Positions 1 to 10,904 are shown, numbered from the stretch's first letter. The stretch is 64,000 bases of DNA from Branchipolynoe longqiensis (GCA_030323885.1 CM059194.1:28120363-28184362); one strand, 5' to 3'. Translations and numbers: made by a program. Notes: generated by a model from the letters alone, not told the origin.

Positions 1-792
1 AAGATCATTATCATCATCAGAAACTTGGTCTTCATATACTTCTCTTTCCCGTTGAAGATGGGTTCCAGGAAGTAGACATTCAAAATCATAGACTGCAAAC
101 CAAGGAAAGTGCTGTAAATTTGATTCGCAAGCTATATTTAAATTATCTCGCAAGTCATCAAAGATACTTTTGTTTAAAGAAGAATACTCCACTCCCTGAT
201 ATATATAGATTGAAACTTGTTTGAGCATATATACTTTCTCAACAAAAAGAACAAAAAGTTTATCACACTTCCTTTGTATCACTTTTCTAGCAATAATATT
301 AAAGCATACTCCAAATTTGGAACTTTTATCTTAATTCTATTTCCTTTGGCCACAAATTATGTAACTCTGAACTTTTTGGGTCCACAGTGTACTGGCGGAA
401 AATTGATTCTGTGCTTTTGCGTTCTGTAAAAGCGATGGTTGAATAAAAAACAAACAATTCTCACCGTGAATATGGCCTATGCTGCCGACACGGCATAAAG
501 AAACCACCATTCAATCAATCAACCAAATTTGGTATATCTTCTAATCTCACACCTTCAAACTTTTGTTTTCTTACTCTTCTGTGAATTGCAGAATAAAATC
601 CATTCATCACATAATTTCTGAGAAAGTTGTTGCGTCTTCTGAAAGTTCTTATCTGCGTGAAAAGATAAGGAGTAGAAAAAAAAATTGATTATCATTGTTA
701 ATGATTTTCGAAACGGAATGATAGTTATTAACAGAGCGGGGAAAGGTGAAAATTGTTTAATTAAAATAAGTGGTGAAATAACGATATTCACC
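1..792 (-). repeat. Left arm of large diverged inverted repeat
   Basis: Reverse-complementing this stretch gives the sequence at 1858-2773. Matching landmarks include the arm-end motif at 1-27 versus 2747-2773, the block around 560-640 versus 2190-2290, and the inner end near 770-792 versus 1858-1890. The arm is shorter than its partner because it lacks about 160 bp (unaligned part of the right arm, about 1935-2095) but gains a 202-bp LINE tail (321-522). It begins at the window edge, so the true arm is longer and presumably continues into an inverted copy of the polymerase gene seen on the right. All matches were read by eye, so the identity level is not measured. Confidence 0.85.
311..532 (+). 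mobile_element. LINE 3'-end insertion with 10-bp target duplication
   Basis: A 5'-truncated LINE 3' end occupies 321-522 and finishes with the tail found again at 55020-55081 (tgctgccgacacggc...) and a short (ATCA)n run. It is flanked by the direct repeat ccaaatttgg at 311-320 and 523-532. The opposite arm of the inverted repeat carries ccaaatttgg only once (2304-2313), which is the uninterrupted target. This shows insertion after the arms were formed. Only the non-coding tail and perhaps the last few codons are present. Confidence 0.85.
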
Positions 793-940
793 TGTATCAA
801 TCGATTTAAAGATTATTCCAAAAGCAAAGTTAATCTTAAATGGAGATTTTCTATTTTGTAAATACAAAATGATTTAATTAATTACTTTGATTCGATATTC
901 AATAGAATTAAAATGGTTTCAAAAAAATCCCAAATGAATG

Positions 941-1020
941 AATGATTCTCTCTTTCTCTCTCTCTCTCTATCTCTCTCTCTCTTTGTCTCTCTCTCTCTG
1001 TCCTACTCTCTCTCTTTCGA
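941..1020. repeat. (CT)n microsatellite
   Basis: Near-pure pyrimidine CT repeat with a few interruptions. It produces leucine/serine-rich and arginine/glutamate-rich reading frames on the two strands that are not genes. It lies in the spacer between the inverted arms, just upstream of the zinc-finger remnant, where it could also have served as an intron polypyrimidine region. Confidence 0.9.
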
Positions 1021-1125
1021 CCGCTCTTCTGTTTCTTCTTCTTTTCTTCTTCCTTGCGTTCAAACTGAGAATAGAAGAAAATAATCAATTACTACTAATT
1101 ACTGTGATATTGTTATTTATTTTCA

Positions 1126-1610
1126 GATTCTTTCCTGCATCACATGCTAGAAGATTTTTGTTTAAACGAAGAAGACATGAGAATAGAGATCCATCCAGAA
1201 AGCAGTCACAATCAGCTGCTGTTGCTACTGCGGGTGTTGCTAATTCCACCACTTTCAAGTGTGGCGAATGTGAAATCACTTTTTCTCACATGGGAGAATT
1301 AATGAGTCATATGAAGATACATAGAATTCGATGTTCTCTATGTTCAGAAATTTTGGAGAATAGTACTATAATAATTCTTAATAGACATATGCGTTTACAT
1401 CATCAACATTATATTTCTACTCCTGAAGCATCATCAGCTTCTTTTTTTCACCACATTTCAGCAGAGATGAAAATGATGAAGATGATAGTGATGATGATGA
1501 AACTAGTAAAATACAGAAAGTTTCAAAGAATAATAATATTACTTGTATAGATTGTGGTAATCGTTTTGCTTCATGGAGTCATTTGATTTCCCATAGAGGT
1601 TTTCATCCTT
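1126..1610 (+). pseudogene. C2H2 zinc-finger protein fragment
   Basis: A plausible splice acceptor (tttattttcag, ending at 1125) precedes an open frame with a basic stretch and then two C2H2-like fingers. The first (about 1257-1322) is canonical: C-x2-C-x12-H-x3-H. The second (about 1329-1400) has wider spacing, C-x2-C then H-x4-H. A third canonical finger (1544-1606, C-x2-C-x12-H-x3-H) lies in another frame beyond a stop at 1548-1550, so at least one frameshift separates it. The fragment sits in the spacer of the inverted repeat, immediately before a broken type B polymerase gene. It may be the N-terminal finger region of that element-encoded protein rather than a host transcription factor. 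That link is inference. Confidence 0.6.
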
Positions 1611-1857
1611 CAGGAGTCACAACTACACATCAAGAACCATGGGTTACAGCTTTTAACTCCCACCTTGGGGTGAGGGAGGGGAGGTTGATATTCCATTGCA
1701 GATCATGCCTTATATGGAAAATCGCAATACTATTCTAGCTCCTCGCAACATGGGAAGGGTTAGAGGAATCTATAATTTCTCTACAGCTGATTTCACTGGG
1801 CATACTTCACTGACAGAAGAACATCTTTGTTGTATTTAGGAGTTGAAAAAAAAAAAA

Positions 1858-2773
1858 GGTGAATATCGTTATTTCTCCACTTATTTTATTTAAACAATTT
1901 TTGCCTTTCCCCGCTCGGTTAATAATCATGCTAATCTATTATCATTATTTGTTTACAGCAAATTATTCAGCCGGTGGGTGAGAGTTCCAAATAGTGTCAG
2001 GTTTACATCACTAATGTTAATCAGTATGTTTTCAGAAAATCCTTTGCCATTGGGTGAGCAAACGACATTCCAGATTACATACATTCAAAGAGTTCCATCA
2101 CTCCTTTTCCAAAATCATTAACAATAATAATCAATGGGGTTGTTTTTTCACTGCTTACCTTATCATAGAGAGAAGACCTTTCAAAAGATGCAAAAACTTC
2201 CTCAGAAATTATGTGATGAATGGATTTTATTCTTCAATTGACAATGAGTTGCTTTTCAAAAGAGTAAGAAAAGAAACTTTGAAGGTGTGAGATTAGAAGA
2301 TATACCAAATTTGGAGTGTTGCTTTAATATTAGTATAAATGATTACTCATTGAGAGAAGATGATACATTTATATCTCTTTACACCTCTCAATTCTCCGCT
2401 GAATGTGAAAAACTCAATCTAACCTCACCAATTCACATTTTGATCATAACTCCAGTATGGAGTCGTATGCTAGTAAGTACACTTGTAGGAAGTGCGATGA
2501 ACTTTTTAAATTTTAAAACAGTGACTGCAAAACATGAGAAAGTATGTACAAACAAGTTTTGATTATATATCCGGGAGGGGAGTATTCTTCTTCTTAAAAA
2601 AAGTATCTTTGATGACTTGCGAGAAAGTTTAAATATAGTTTGCAAATCACACTTACAGTACTTGGTTCCATGAAAATGCTATGATTTTGAATGTATACTT
2701 CCTGAAAACCATCTCCAACAGGAAAGAGAAGTATATGAAGATAAAGTTTCTGACGATGATAATGATCTTGATG
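1858..2773 (+). repeat. Right arm of large diverged inverted repeat
   Basis: Partner of 1-792, separated from it by a 1.07-kb spacer. The right arm lies inside the polymerase relic (1990-3960), so the duplication copied part of that gene in inverted orientation. It keeps the uninterrupted LINE target at 2304-2313 and an unaligned segment at about 1935-2095 that contains a tttacag acceptor-like site. The end at 2773 is only where the window's left edge cuts the partner. Confidence 0.85.
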
Positions 2774-3960
2774 ATGGTGCTAATGTGAATGAGCAAATAC
2801 ATTTAAGGTGGTGTACAGAGCATAAACCAATTTGTGTTAGCATATCTTCAAACATTCCTGTTTATCTAGAACCCAAATGCAGCATTGAAGAAAATTTTAA
2901 TCTATTGCCTTCTATTCTAAGATGAAATTATCTGAGTGAGATAGGCCTACAGGATGTGTTGAAAATAGTCTCAAAATCCTGCTGGATGGAAATATATAGG
3001 CAGTTAGATGAGATATATATTTCCTACAACAGACCTTCAAATGAAATGAATGACACTTACATCCCTATTGTGAGAGCTAGGGGGAGTGAGGGAGACGATA
3101 TCGATAATGGTGATGATGATGATATTAACATTGATGATGATGATACTATCATTGATGATTCTGATGATGATGACATTGAAGTCAACGATGATGAATGTGA
3201 AGATGATGAAGTTGGTGAAAGTATGAAGTCTGTTGAAGAGGACGATATAGAAATATTACTCGGAGGTGGAGTAGAGTCAGAAGGGGAAGGAGAAAATCTG
3301 TTAGACTCACCCATAGCAAATTAATTCAGCGATTCTGACGATTCGAAACGCTCTGAAAAGATAAGATTGCAACTATTAAAATCTATGGAAAAGTTAAAAG
3401 AATAGTTTGAGACATATTGTTACTCCCTTCCTTGTTTAGGAATCAACTCTAGTAGGTATGATCTTCAAGCTGTGCAAGTTTCATTCCCAAAACACTTCAA
3501 ACTTGAAAGCGAATTGAACTATATTGTTAAAAAAGTGAATCAATACAGCACTATTGTAACAAAGAAGTTTGTCTTTTAGATATCAGTCTTTTTCTCACAA
3601 GTGAACATATTCCAAGTTTCTTATAGCTTATTCAGATTCAGATTCAGATTTGAAGAGTTATGAAAGGGTAACAAACTTTTCAAAACTTTCTCACTCCAGT
3701 CTTCCAGAATATGAGACTTTTTTATTCTAAGCTCAAAAACATTAATGTGTTACAGGAGGAACATATTGAGCGGGAAAAGAAGGGTGATTTTGTTTCCACC
3801 CTGCCTAAGACCGGACACATGAATAAAAATGATTTACAAATGATTTGGTATATGCCAAGGTGGGAGATACTTCCCAATCCATAACATCCTGGAAGTTTAT
3901 CAAGTGTCAATAGACTCTCTCCCATTCACTGTTTTACCTTTCCCAACCTTCACATAGCAA
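1990..3960 (+). pseudogene. Broken protein-primed type B DNA polymerase (Polinton/adintovirus type)
   Basis: Across several frames the translation matches what I know of the DNA_pol_B_2 family used by Polintons/Mavericks and adintoviruses. Visible pieces in order are a small Cys-rich segment (about 2478-2560), an exonuclease-like 'YDFEC' motif (about 2685-2700), an 'SVSISSN'-like stretch (about 2835-2860, here CVSISSN), a 'GINSSRYDL' segment (about 3440-3468) and 'YSKLKNINVLQEEH' (3723-3764). The family role is replication of the element's own DNA from a protein primer. Frameshifts and stops are frequent (for example at 3401-3410 and at 3722-3730), and the palm motifs beyond 3960 are absent. 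This is an old dead copy. No coherent product is possible. Family assignment rests on motif recall, without a database search. Confidence 0.6.
2956..3324 (+). other. Aspartate-rich open frame from a (GAT)n stretch inside the polymerase relic
   Basis: A 122-codon frame in which a start resembling the polymerase relic (about 30 residues) runs into a long Asp/Glu tract made by degenerate GAT/GAC repeats (3098-3260). The opposite strand gives the Ser-rich mirror frame. The neighbouring polymerase homology resumes after 3340, so the acidic tract looks like a trinucleotide expansion within the dead gene and not a separate gene. An acidic linker in the ancestral protein remains possible. Confidence 0.55.
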
Positions 3961-4440
3961 AATATCACAATCATCATCAATGCGAGTTAATAACAACATC
4001 TGTTATTCTCTCTAATGGCCCACAACAATTTAAAGAAATACTACCCCTTTCCCTAGTAGATTTGTTCTTTTCCACATCGTAAATCATGAATCGTGATTCC
4101 TTATAATCCTATATGTCTACACTGAATCATGAGGAAGAGAATTCGCAAGATTGATTGGTTTAAGGAAATAAGAGGTGGGAATAGCAAAATATTTCTGCCA
4201 ACTGTCTCTTGGTGTCGGTTATTATTCATGTTAATAGTGAAATTATATGTGTCATGATGTGATTTATTGTGATGTGATGTGATATGATATTAAAAGCAAG
4301 AAATCTGATGTTTGCGTTTATCTCATTCTTTCTAATATTAATAATAACAATAACATATAATATAATTTTTACAAACCGAATCTGCGCTCTCCCGCTCATT
4401 GTTTGTCACATGTCATAGAATATCTTTTCATTGTAACAGA
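3905..4440 (+). repeat. AT-rich repeat block, copy A
   Basis: Contains the recurring string of landmarks 'cattcac...catctgttattct...gattccttataatcctatatg...gaatcatgaggaagag...ggtgggaatagcaaaatattt...aagcaagaaatctgatg'. The same order recurs at 5020-5440 and 5730-5960 (plus), 6500-6890 (minus), 7055-7215 (part) and 7875-8025 (cut by the gap). It directly follows the polymerase relic. No convincing coding content: the short frame beginning at 5166 in copy B is broken in copy A. Confidence 0.8.
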
Positions 4441-5165
4441 ACGAAAAGTTAAAGAAGAGGGCAGAAATTATGATAAATAAATAATTATATTTCTTTTATT
4501 TTTACAACTCTATTACTATTGTTACCCCGTCCAGATGTCGATGTAGAGATAGAATCTCCCACCCAGGATTGAACACGCAATGAACATTTGCACCTTCCCC
4601 CTGAGTGCATGATTTTAATCATTCCTCTGGGCATGCATGAATGTTTTCAGCAGGAGGTAGACCCAATGTGCTTACCACTCTTACTGGTGCTGAATCACCT
4701 TTGCCCTCCCCTTCACCTTTATTCCAAGTACAACTCTATTACTACCGCTAACCTTCCAGATGTCCCACCACCTGCAGGAATTGATTCACCTAGAACTCCA
4801 TTCTTGGTGAGAGTTAAAAAGTTTGTTTTAAATATTAAATAAAGATTCAATCGAATGGAGATCTGTCAGTCAAAGAAACAAACAAAGATCTGAATACTCA
4901 AATCTATATTTGAATGAATTAGTTTCATCTCTTTTAATTATCTTAACTGTGAAAGAATGTATCATCACAACTGGTATAAAAAAGAAAGCGGGAGAATTAG
5001 TCTAACAGACTCTCTTTCCCATTCACATCACAATTCGCGTAATAACGACATCTGTTATTCTTTCTAACATCCCACAAAGTGCAAAGAAATAGTCTCCCTT
5101 TCTTATTAATTTTTTCTTTCTTTTCCACATAGTAAATGATGAATCATGATTCCTTATAATCTTAT
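4250..5165 (+). repeat. 0.9-kb direct repeat, first copy
   Basis: The order of landmarks (ggaggtagacccaatg, ccaccacctgcaggaat, gtcagtcaaagaaa, gaatgtat...aactggtataaaaaa, tctaacagactctctttccc) is repeated with the same spacing at 7075-8025. The two copies are separated by about 1.9 kb that includes further partial copies. The second copy runs straight into the N gap, suggesting that the repeat is what broke the assembly. Confidence 0.8.
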
Positions 5166-5960
5166 ATGTCTACACTCAATCATGAGGAAGAGGGATTCGC
5201 TCTTGCATTGTCGAGAATGTGTGAGATTGATCAGTTTAAGGAAATAAAAGGTGGGAATAGCAAAATATTTCTGTCAATTGTCTCATGCTGTCGGTTATTA
5301 TTGATGTTAATAGTGAATTTATGTTTCATGATTAATGTGATGCAATGTGATCTGAAATTAAAAAGCAAGAAATCTGATGTTTGTGTTCATCTCATTCTTT
5401 CTAATAATAAATAACATAGCATTTTCACAAAGGGAATCTATGCCATCTTGTTCATTGTTTGATTCTACTCTCTTGGAATAGAGAGAGAATCGCAGCACAT
5501 GACATACTCATGGACATAGTGATAGAATACTTTAGTAATTCTTTATTTTATTAGATTATATCAATGAAATGCATAGACATGGAGATATGTCAGTCAAACA
5601 AACAAAGATCTGAATAATCGAATCTATATCTGAATGAATTAGTTTCATCTCTTTTAAATATCTTAACTGTGAAAGAATGTACTATCACAAGTGGTATATT
5701 AAAAAAGCGGGGAAATTAGTCTAACAGAGTCTCTCCCATTCACATCACAATTCGCGCTAATAATGACATCTGTTACTCTTTCTATCACCCCAACAAGTAA
5801 AAATAAATATTTCCCTTCTTTAGTAGATTTTTTCTTTTCCATATCGTAAATGATGACGAATGATGAATCGTGATTCCTTATAATCCAATATGTTTACAGT
5901 GAATCACGAGGAAGAGTGATTCGCTTTTGAATTGCCGAGAATGCACAAATAGATTTAAGG
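5020..5960 (+). repeat. AT-rich repeat block, copies B and C
   Basis: Copy B (5020-5440) and copy C (5730-5960) are in the same orientation. Between them 5580-5730 repeats the 4860-5010 segment (gtcagtcaaacaaacaaaga... to the Ser-poor AT-rich end). Copy C is truncated near 5960 at 'gatttaaggaaat'. A small open frame in copy B (5166-5414) encodes a possible hydrophobic C-terminal half, but it is not conserved among copies and I do not call it a gene. Confidence 0.75.
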
Positions 5961-6484
5961 AAATGGAGTTATGACATTTTTTGATTAAACTTATATAATC
6001 TTATTATATTTCAATTTACATGATAAATTAAAATTCTTATAACAAATATTCAAGCTAATAAATAAAATCGCAAAGATAGATTCCTAAAAATACGTGTTCA
6101 AGTGTTCAGCTGAATGGAGATGGTGTCAGATATGCGAGAGTGAGAGAGTGGTGTGGAGTTTAGTATTTAGGAAGGGAGAGAGTGAAAACATATTTATAAA
6201 TATTTAAATAGCTATATTTATTGATCTTAGCTTTACATGATATAATCAAATTCGAGCTAATAAAATAATCACAAACATAGATTCCTAAGAAACGTGTTTG
6301 GTTAAGATGAATTGAGATGGTGTCAGGTATGCGAGAATGAGAGAGTGGTGTAGAGTTTAGCTATAGATTTATTTAATTATTTATTTATCTTACACATGCA
6401 CATATATAAGTATATAAATTTCATTAATATGATGTTAAAATAATTAATCAGGTAATCAAGAACAATGAAGGCGGAGGACTAGAT
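5961..6484. repeat. AT-rich stretch with an internal ~190-bp duplication
   Basis: The segment around 6060-6180 (cacaaagatagattcctaa..., ggtgtcagatatgcgagagtgagagagtggtgt) recurs at about 6255-6360 with the same order. No coding signal is visible. The region links copy C to the inverted copy D of the block family. Confidence 0.6.
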
Positions 6485-6890
6485 TTGGTTTGTAAAAAAT
6501 TATATTATATATTATTTATTATTACTAATATTAGAAAGAATGAGATAAACACAAACATCAGATTTCTTGCTTTTAATATTATATCACATCACATCACAAT
6601 ACATCACATCATGACACATATAAATTCACTATTAACATCAATAATATCCGACAACAAGGCTCAAGAGACAGTTGACAATGTCAGAAATATTTTGCAAATC
6701 CCACCTCTTATTTCGTGATTCAGTGTAAACATATAGGATTATAAGGAATCACAATTCATCATTTACGTTGTGGAAAAGAACAAATCTACTAAAGAAGGGG
6801 AAGTATTTCTTTATACTTTGTGGGATTTTAGAAAGAATAACAGAGGTTCTTATTAACGTGAATTGTGATGTGAATGGGAAAGAGAGTTGC
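6485..6890 (-). repeat. AT-rich repeat block, copy D (inverted)
   Basis: Reverse complement of copy B/A: landmarks 'agatttcttgcttttaatat', 'tttgcaaatcccacctctta', 'aaggaatcacaattcatcat' and 'aataacagaggttctta' appear in mirrored order. With copy C just upstream it makes an inverted pair with an AT-rich spacer. The short open frame here (6485-6718) only reflects low stop density in mirrored repeat. Confidence 0.75.
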
Positions 6891-7074
6891 AAAGGTCAAA
6901 TGAGTTCAACCAAAACCAGATGCCCATCCTGCAAGGTAGAATGGTGACGTCATCAATCCAGTCAAAAAGGTCAAATGAGTTCAACCTAAAACAGATGGCC
7001 ATCCTGCAAGCATGCAATGGGTCATTTTAAGGTCACTGTCCCTCAAGACAGGGGTCAACTTTATCAGTGAATTT
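6891..7074. repeat. Short tandem duplication
   Basis: A segment 'aaggtcaaatgagttcaacc...cagatg(c/g)ccatcctgcaag' occurs twice, at about 6893-6940 and 6969-7012, about 75 bp apart. No gene is visible. Confidence 0.7.
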
Positions 7075-8025
7075 ATATATGACACGATGTGATGTATTGT
7101 GATGTGATGTGATATGATATTAAAAGCAAGAAATCTGATGTTTGCATGTATCTCCTTCTTTCTAATATTCTAGTAATAATAAATAACATATAACATAATT
7201 TTTACAAACCGAATCTGTGCTCTCCCACTCATTGTTTGTCACATGTCATAGAATACCTTTTCATTGTAACAGAACAAAAAAAATAAGCAGGGTTTTGAGA
7301 ATTTGACAAATATAAAGAAGAAGGGCAGAAGTTATGACAAATAAGTAATGATATTTCTTTTATTTTTACAACTGTATTACTATTGTTACCCCTTCCAGAT
7401 GTCGATGAAGAGATAGAATCTCCCACCCAGCATTGAACATGCAAGAATGTGTGCACCTTCCCCCTGAGTGCATGATTTCAATCATTCCTCTGGGCATGCA
7501 TGCATGTTTTCAGCAGGAGGTAGACCCAATGAGCTGACCACTCTTATTATTGCTGATTCACCTTTGCCCTCCCCTTCACCTTTAGTCCACTTATAACTCT
7601 ATTACTATAGTTAACCTTCCAGATGTCCCACCACCTGCAGGAATCGATTCACCTACAACTCCATTCTTGGTGAGAGATATAAAGTTTGTTTTAAATATTA
7701 AATAAAGATTCAATTGAATGCAGATATGTCAGTCAAAGAAAAAACAAAGATCTGAATACTCAAATCTATATCTTAATGAATCAGTTTCATCTCTTTTTAT
7801 TATCTTAACTGTGAATGAATGTATTATCACAACTGGTATAAAAAAAAAGCGGGAGAATTAGTCTAACAGACTCTCTTTCCCATTCACATCACAATTCACG
7901 TTAATAAGGACCTCTGTTATTCTTTCTAAAATCCCACAAAGTATAAAGAAATACTTCCCCTTCTTTAGTAGATTTGTTCTTTTCCACAATGTAAATGATG
8001 AATCGCGATTCCTTATAATCCTATA
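7075..8025 (+). repeat. 0.9-kb direct repeat, second copy, truncated by gap
   Basis: Second copy of 4250-5165, ending inside the 'gattccttataatcctata' landmark where the N run begins. Differences from the first copy are scattered point changes and small indels, so it is not a perfect assembly duplicate. Confidence 0.8.
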
Positions 8026-8525
8026 NNNNNNNNNNNNNNNNNNNNNNNNNNNNNNNNNNNNNNNNNNNNNNNNNNNNNNNNNNNNNNNNNNNNNNNNNNN
8101 NNNNNNNNNNNNNNNNNNNNNNNNNNNNNNNNNNNNNNNNNNNNNNNNNNNNNNNNNNNNNNNNNNNNNNNNNNNNNNNNNNNNNNNNNNNNNNNNNNNN
8201 NNNNNNNNNNNNNNNNNNNNNNNNNNNNNNNNNNNNNNNNNNNNNNNNNNNNNNNNNNNNNNNNNNNNNNNNNNNNNNNNNNNNNNNNNNNNNNNNNNNN
8301 NNNNNNNNNNNNNNNNNNNNNNNNNNNNNNNNNNNNNNNNNNNNNNNNNNNNNNNNNNNNNNNNNNNNNNNNNNNNNNNNNNNNNNNNNNNNNNNNNNNN
8401 NNNNNNNNNNNNNNNNNNNNNNNNNNNNNNNNNNNNNNNNNNNNNNNNNNNNNNNNNNNNNNNNNNNNNNNNNNNNNNNNNNNNNNNNNNNNNNNNNNNN
8501 NNNNNNNNNNNNNNNNNNNNNNNNN
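8026..8525. other. Assembly gap (500 N)
   Basis: Exactly 500 undetermined bases. The round number suggests a placeholder or a scaffolding estimate. The left flank is a repeat with at least five other copies within 4 kb; the right flank is unrelated sequence, so the true size and content are unknown. A frame that appears to run across it on the minus strand is an artefact. Confidence 1.
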
Positions 8526-9778
8526 TATTCAATATAAAGTTGCCGTTTCGTGGAGAAAACGTCTTAACATCGATCATCGACGTCAACAAAAACAGAACAT
8601 TCGAATACTACTATTCTATACGTTAAACTTGAGCAAAAGCATGTAGATCTATTATTATTTAATAATATAGATAAGTATTATGGTTTTGGAGTTCAAAAAG
8701 AACCACTGTCATTGCTTTGTTTACATTATGCTGCTAAGTTACGCTATCGTATATTGGAATTTCTGTTGATGCGATTATGATGGTTAAAACTGATAATTGA
8801 TGCTTTGTCTTTGTACAGGAGTTACAAAAACACATATTGATTCATCTTTTGCCATTATTTCGGGATAAAACGACTTAAAATTGGTGAAATCGAAGATTTT
8901 GGTCTAGATTTGCAAGAAAATAGTTCCTAAAACTAGGTCATCGATTCAAACCGCTTAGGCCTTGTTTTCTCATTGGATTGAGTTCCGTAATGTTAATCCT
9001 ATGAGGACCTGTCGATCAACCACGCGTCTACCATCGACGTCGCAGGTTTTCTACGAGTTTAGCATTCGGTAAAACAAAAAGCCTTGTAAAAGCGCAGCGA
9101 TGTTGGAATATTTGACAGCAGATACCAAATCCGATTGAGCACTAATGTAAGATCGATGCTAAGTGACTGGACTGTGCCTTAGAATCGTTGCAGAACGACC
9201 TCTAAACCGTCACAAAACTAAAAAATGCTCGGAATAAGCTAAAAATGATGGCAAATGAATCGTATGCTCCTTAGGACATCATATATGTTATCAGCGGGGT
9301 AAAATAAGACTTAAAACATAGTTAATATTTAAATTATAAAAATAAAATATAGAATTATTTTATTAAAAACCATAAAAAAAAAAGGAAAATGAAAATTTTC
9401 GGAATTTTTTTTCTTTTTGCTCTCGAAGTCAGATGTACCTTATCTATTAGCGCGACTATTTCAGACTCAATTTATTGTTTAGGTTGATAAAAGATATAGA
9501 AGATATTAAAGAGGATATAAAGGTGACAACGTAGTACTGTGCACTTCTTGCTATATGCTGGGCAGATGGTAAGAAGTGGAGGGGCGGAGTACGTTGTAAA
9601 ATTGTCCGATATAATACATGTGAACCGAGGTGAAGTTACTATAGTAAATTACAAACTGTCTATATAATGATAAATGTTAAATTATAAAAACCCAAAGACA
9701 TATAGAGGATGTGTGAACTTGGTAAACTATTATTCATTAGGTATAGAACTTGTATATTGAATAGTCTTTGAGAGGGAG
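8526..9778. other. No recognised gene
   Basis: Moderately AT-rich unique-looking sequence with an A-rich low-complexity part at 9330-9420. I see no open frame of note, no SINE head and no match to the other repeats in this window. Confidence 0.6.
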
Positions 9779-10094
9779 TGTCACTTCCGAGTTTGACTAA
9801 GAACACTCTTTGGAAGAGTCACCTCACATGCCCCCTCCCCCCCCACATGGTATTGTTATGATCATTGACCACTACATTGTACTCTGATTGGAGGAGTGAG
9901 TCATGTGACCACTGCATTGTACTGTGATTGATTAATAGGATCATGTGACAACGGCCATCTTGAATCTTGAGAACCTATATAAGCAATAAACCAGAGAGTC
10001 TCACTCTCTTACTTTTCCTTCTTACCCTGTTTTCCTTTATTACCTGTAGTGTTTTCACTTGACCTGTTCACACCACCCACACCACCAGCCGGCA
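9779..10094 (+). mobile_element. Candidate solo LTR
   Basis: Starts TG and can end CA (about 10094). Inside are a near-duplicated U3-like segment (the element 'ccact(a/g)cattgtact(c/g)tgattg' at about 9870 and 9909, with 'catgtga' between), a TATA box (ctatataag, 9975-9983) and a polyadenylation signal directly after it (aataaa, 9985-9990), then a pyrimidine-rich region. This arrangement is typical of short LTRs with overlapping promoter and poly(A) signals. No partner LTR or primer-binding site is seen, and the exact ends and a target duplication are not established. Confidence 0.5.
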
Positions 10095-10261
10095 CGTTTA
10101 CACTAGGTTCAAAACACTATGGTAGCGTTTTCAACCTAGTTGAAGGTAGGTTCAAAACACTACTGTGGCTGCACTCAAAACACTATCCTTAATTTCAAAA
10201 CACTACCTTTAAGTTCAAAACAGTACTCTAAAAAGGATGTTATAATTGCTGCATGTTCATT

Positions 10262-10508
10262 TTCATTTGTAGTATGGTGAGGCAGTATGCAATAGGGTGG
10301 GGCAGTATAGAGTATGGTGGGGAAGAATGCAGTAGGGTGGGGCAGTATGCAGGAGGGTGGGGCAGTGTGCAGTAGAGTGGGGCAGTATGTAGTAAGGTGG
10401 GGCAGTATAAAGTATGGTGGGGAAGAATGCAGTAGGGTGGGGCAGTATACAGTCGGGTGGAGAAGTATGCAGTAGTATGGGGCAGTATGTAGTAAGGTGG
10501 GGCAGTAG
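10262..10508. repeat. ~20-bp G-rich minisatellite
   Basis: About a dozen units resembling gtagggtggggcagtatgca, with variants (agtatggtggggaagaatgc). The minus strand gives a Tyr/Cys/Pro-rich frame that I regard as spurious. Units are G-rich on the plus strand, so slipped-strand expansion is likely. Confidence 0.9.
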
Positions 10509-10608
10509 GGGTTGTTGTTATTTGTTATTGTTTTACATCCCAGCAACATGGAAGGTAATATCAGGACGCTACTAATACTTAGTGCAGACGATGCAGCACT
10601 ATCAGTGT

Positions 10609-10895
10609 ATGTATGACCAGACGGGTGGGCAAATGAGTTGAGCGTTCGTCCCCTGTTTTGGCAAATCGAGGGATCCGAACCCATCAGTTAGTGGGTTTGA
10701 ACCCTGGTCGAGTCAAACCAATGACTTAAAAATTGTCGCTTCCTAGTTGGGCACTCGGCATAACTAGGATAGGGCAAGGACTGGTTCGCTCAGTGTCAGA
10801 ATAATATGACTGAGTGGGATATCACTTCATGGTGAAGTTGGCATGAGTGCGCACTGTCACAAGTCGGTACCTGTCCTGATATGACCTTAGATTGC
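10609..10895 (+). mobile_element. tRNA-derived SINE, family a
   Basis: Head: A-box-like 'gggcaaatgagttgagcgt' and B-box-like 'gggtttgaaccctgg', the paired internal promoter of tRNA-derived SINEs. Body: 'cttcctag...gatagggcaagga...gactgagtgggatat...catgagtgcgcactgtcacaag...cctgatatgacctta'. Family a is the most frequent repeat in this window. A reversed partial copy (10905-11050) and another 3' tail (11055-11099) follow directly, making a compound cluster. Confidence 0.9.
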
Positions 10896-10904
10896 TTGTT
10901 TGTT

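Noticed and set aside
882..1088. Arg/Glu-rich minus-strand frame
   Set aside because: It is the complement of the (CT)n microsatellite.
3057..3314. Ser-rich minus-strand frame
   Set aside because: Mirror of the (GAT)n acidic stretch on the plus strand.
7858..8589. 243-codon minus-strand frame
   Set aside because: Most of it is the 500-N gap; the ends are repeat and unrelated sequence.
10175..10684. 169-codon minus-strand frame rich in His/Tyr/Cys/Pro
   Set aside because: Produced by the G-rich 20-bp minisatellite and a SINE head.
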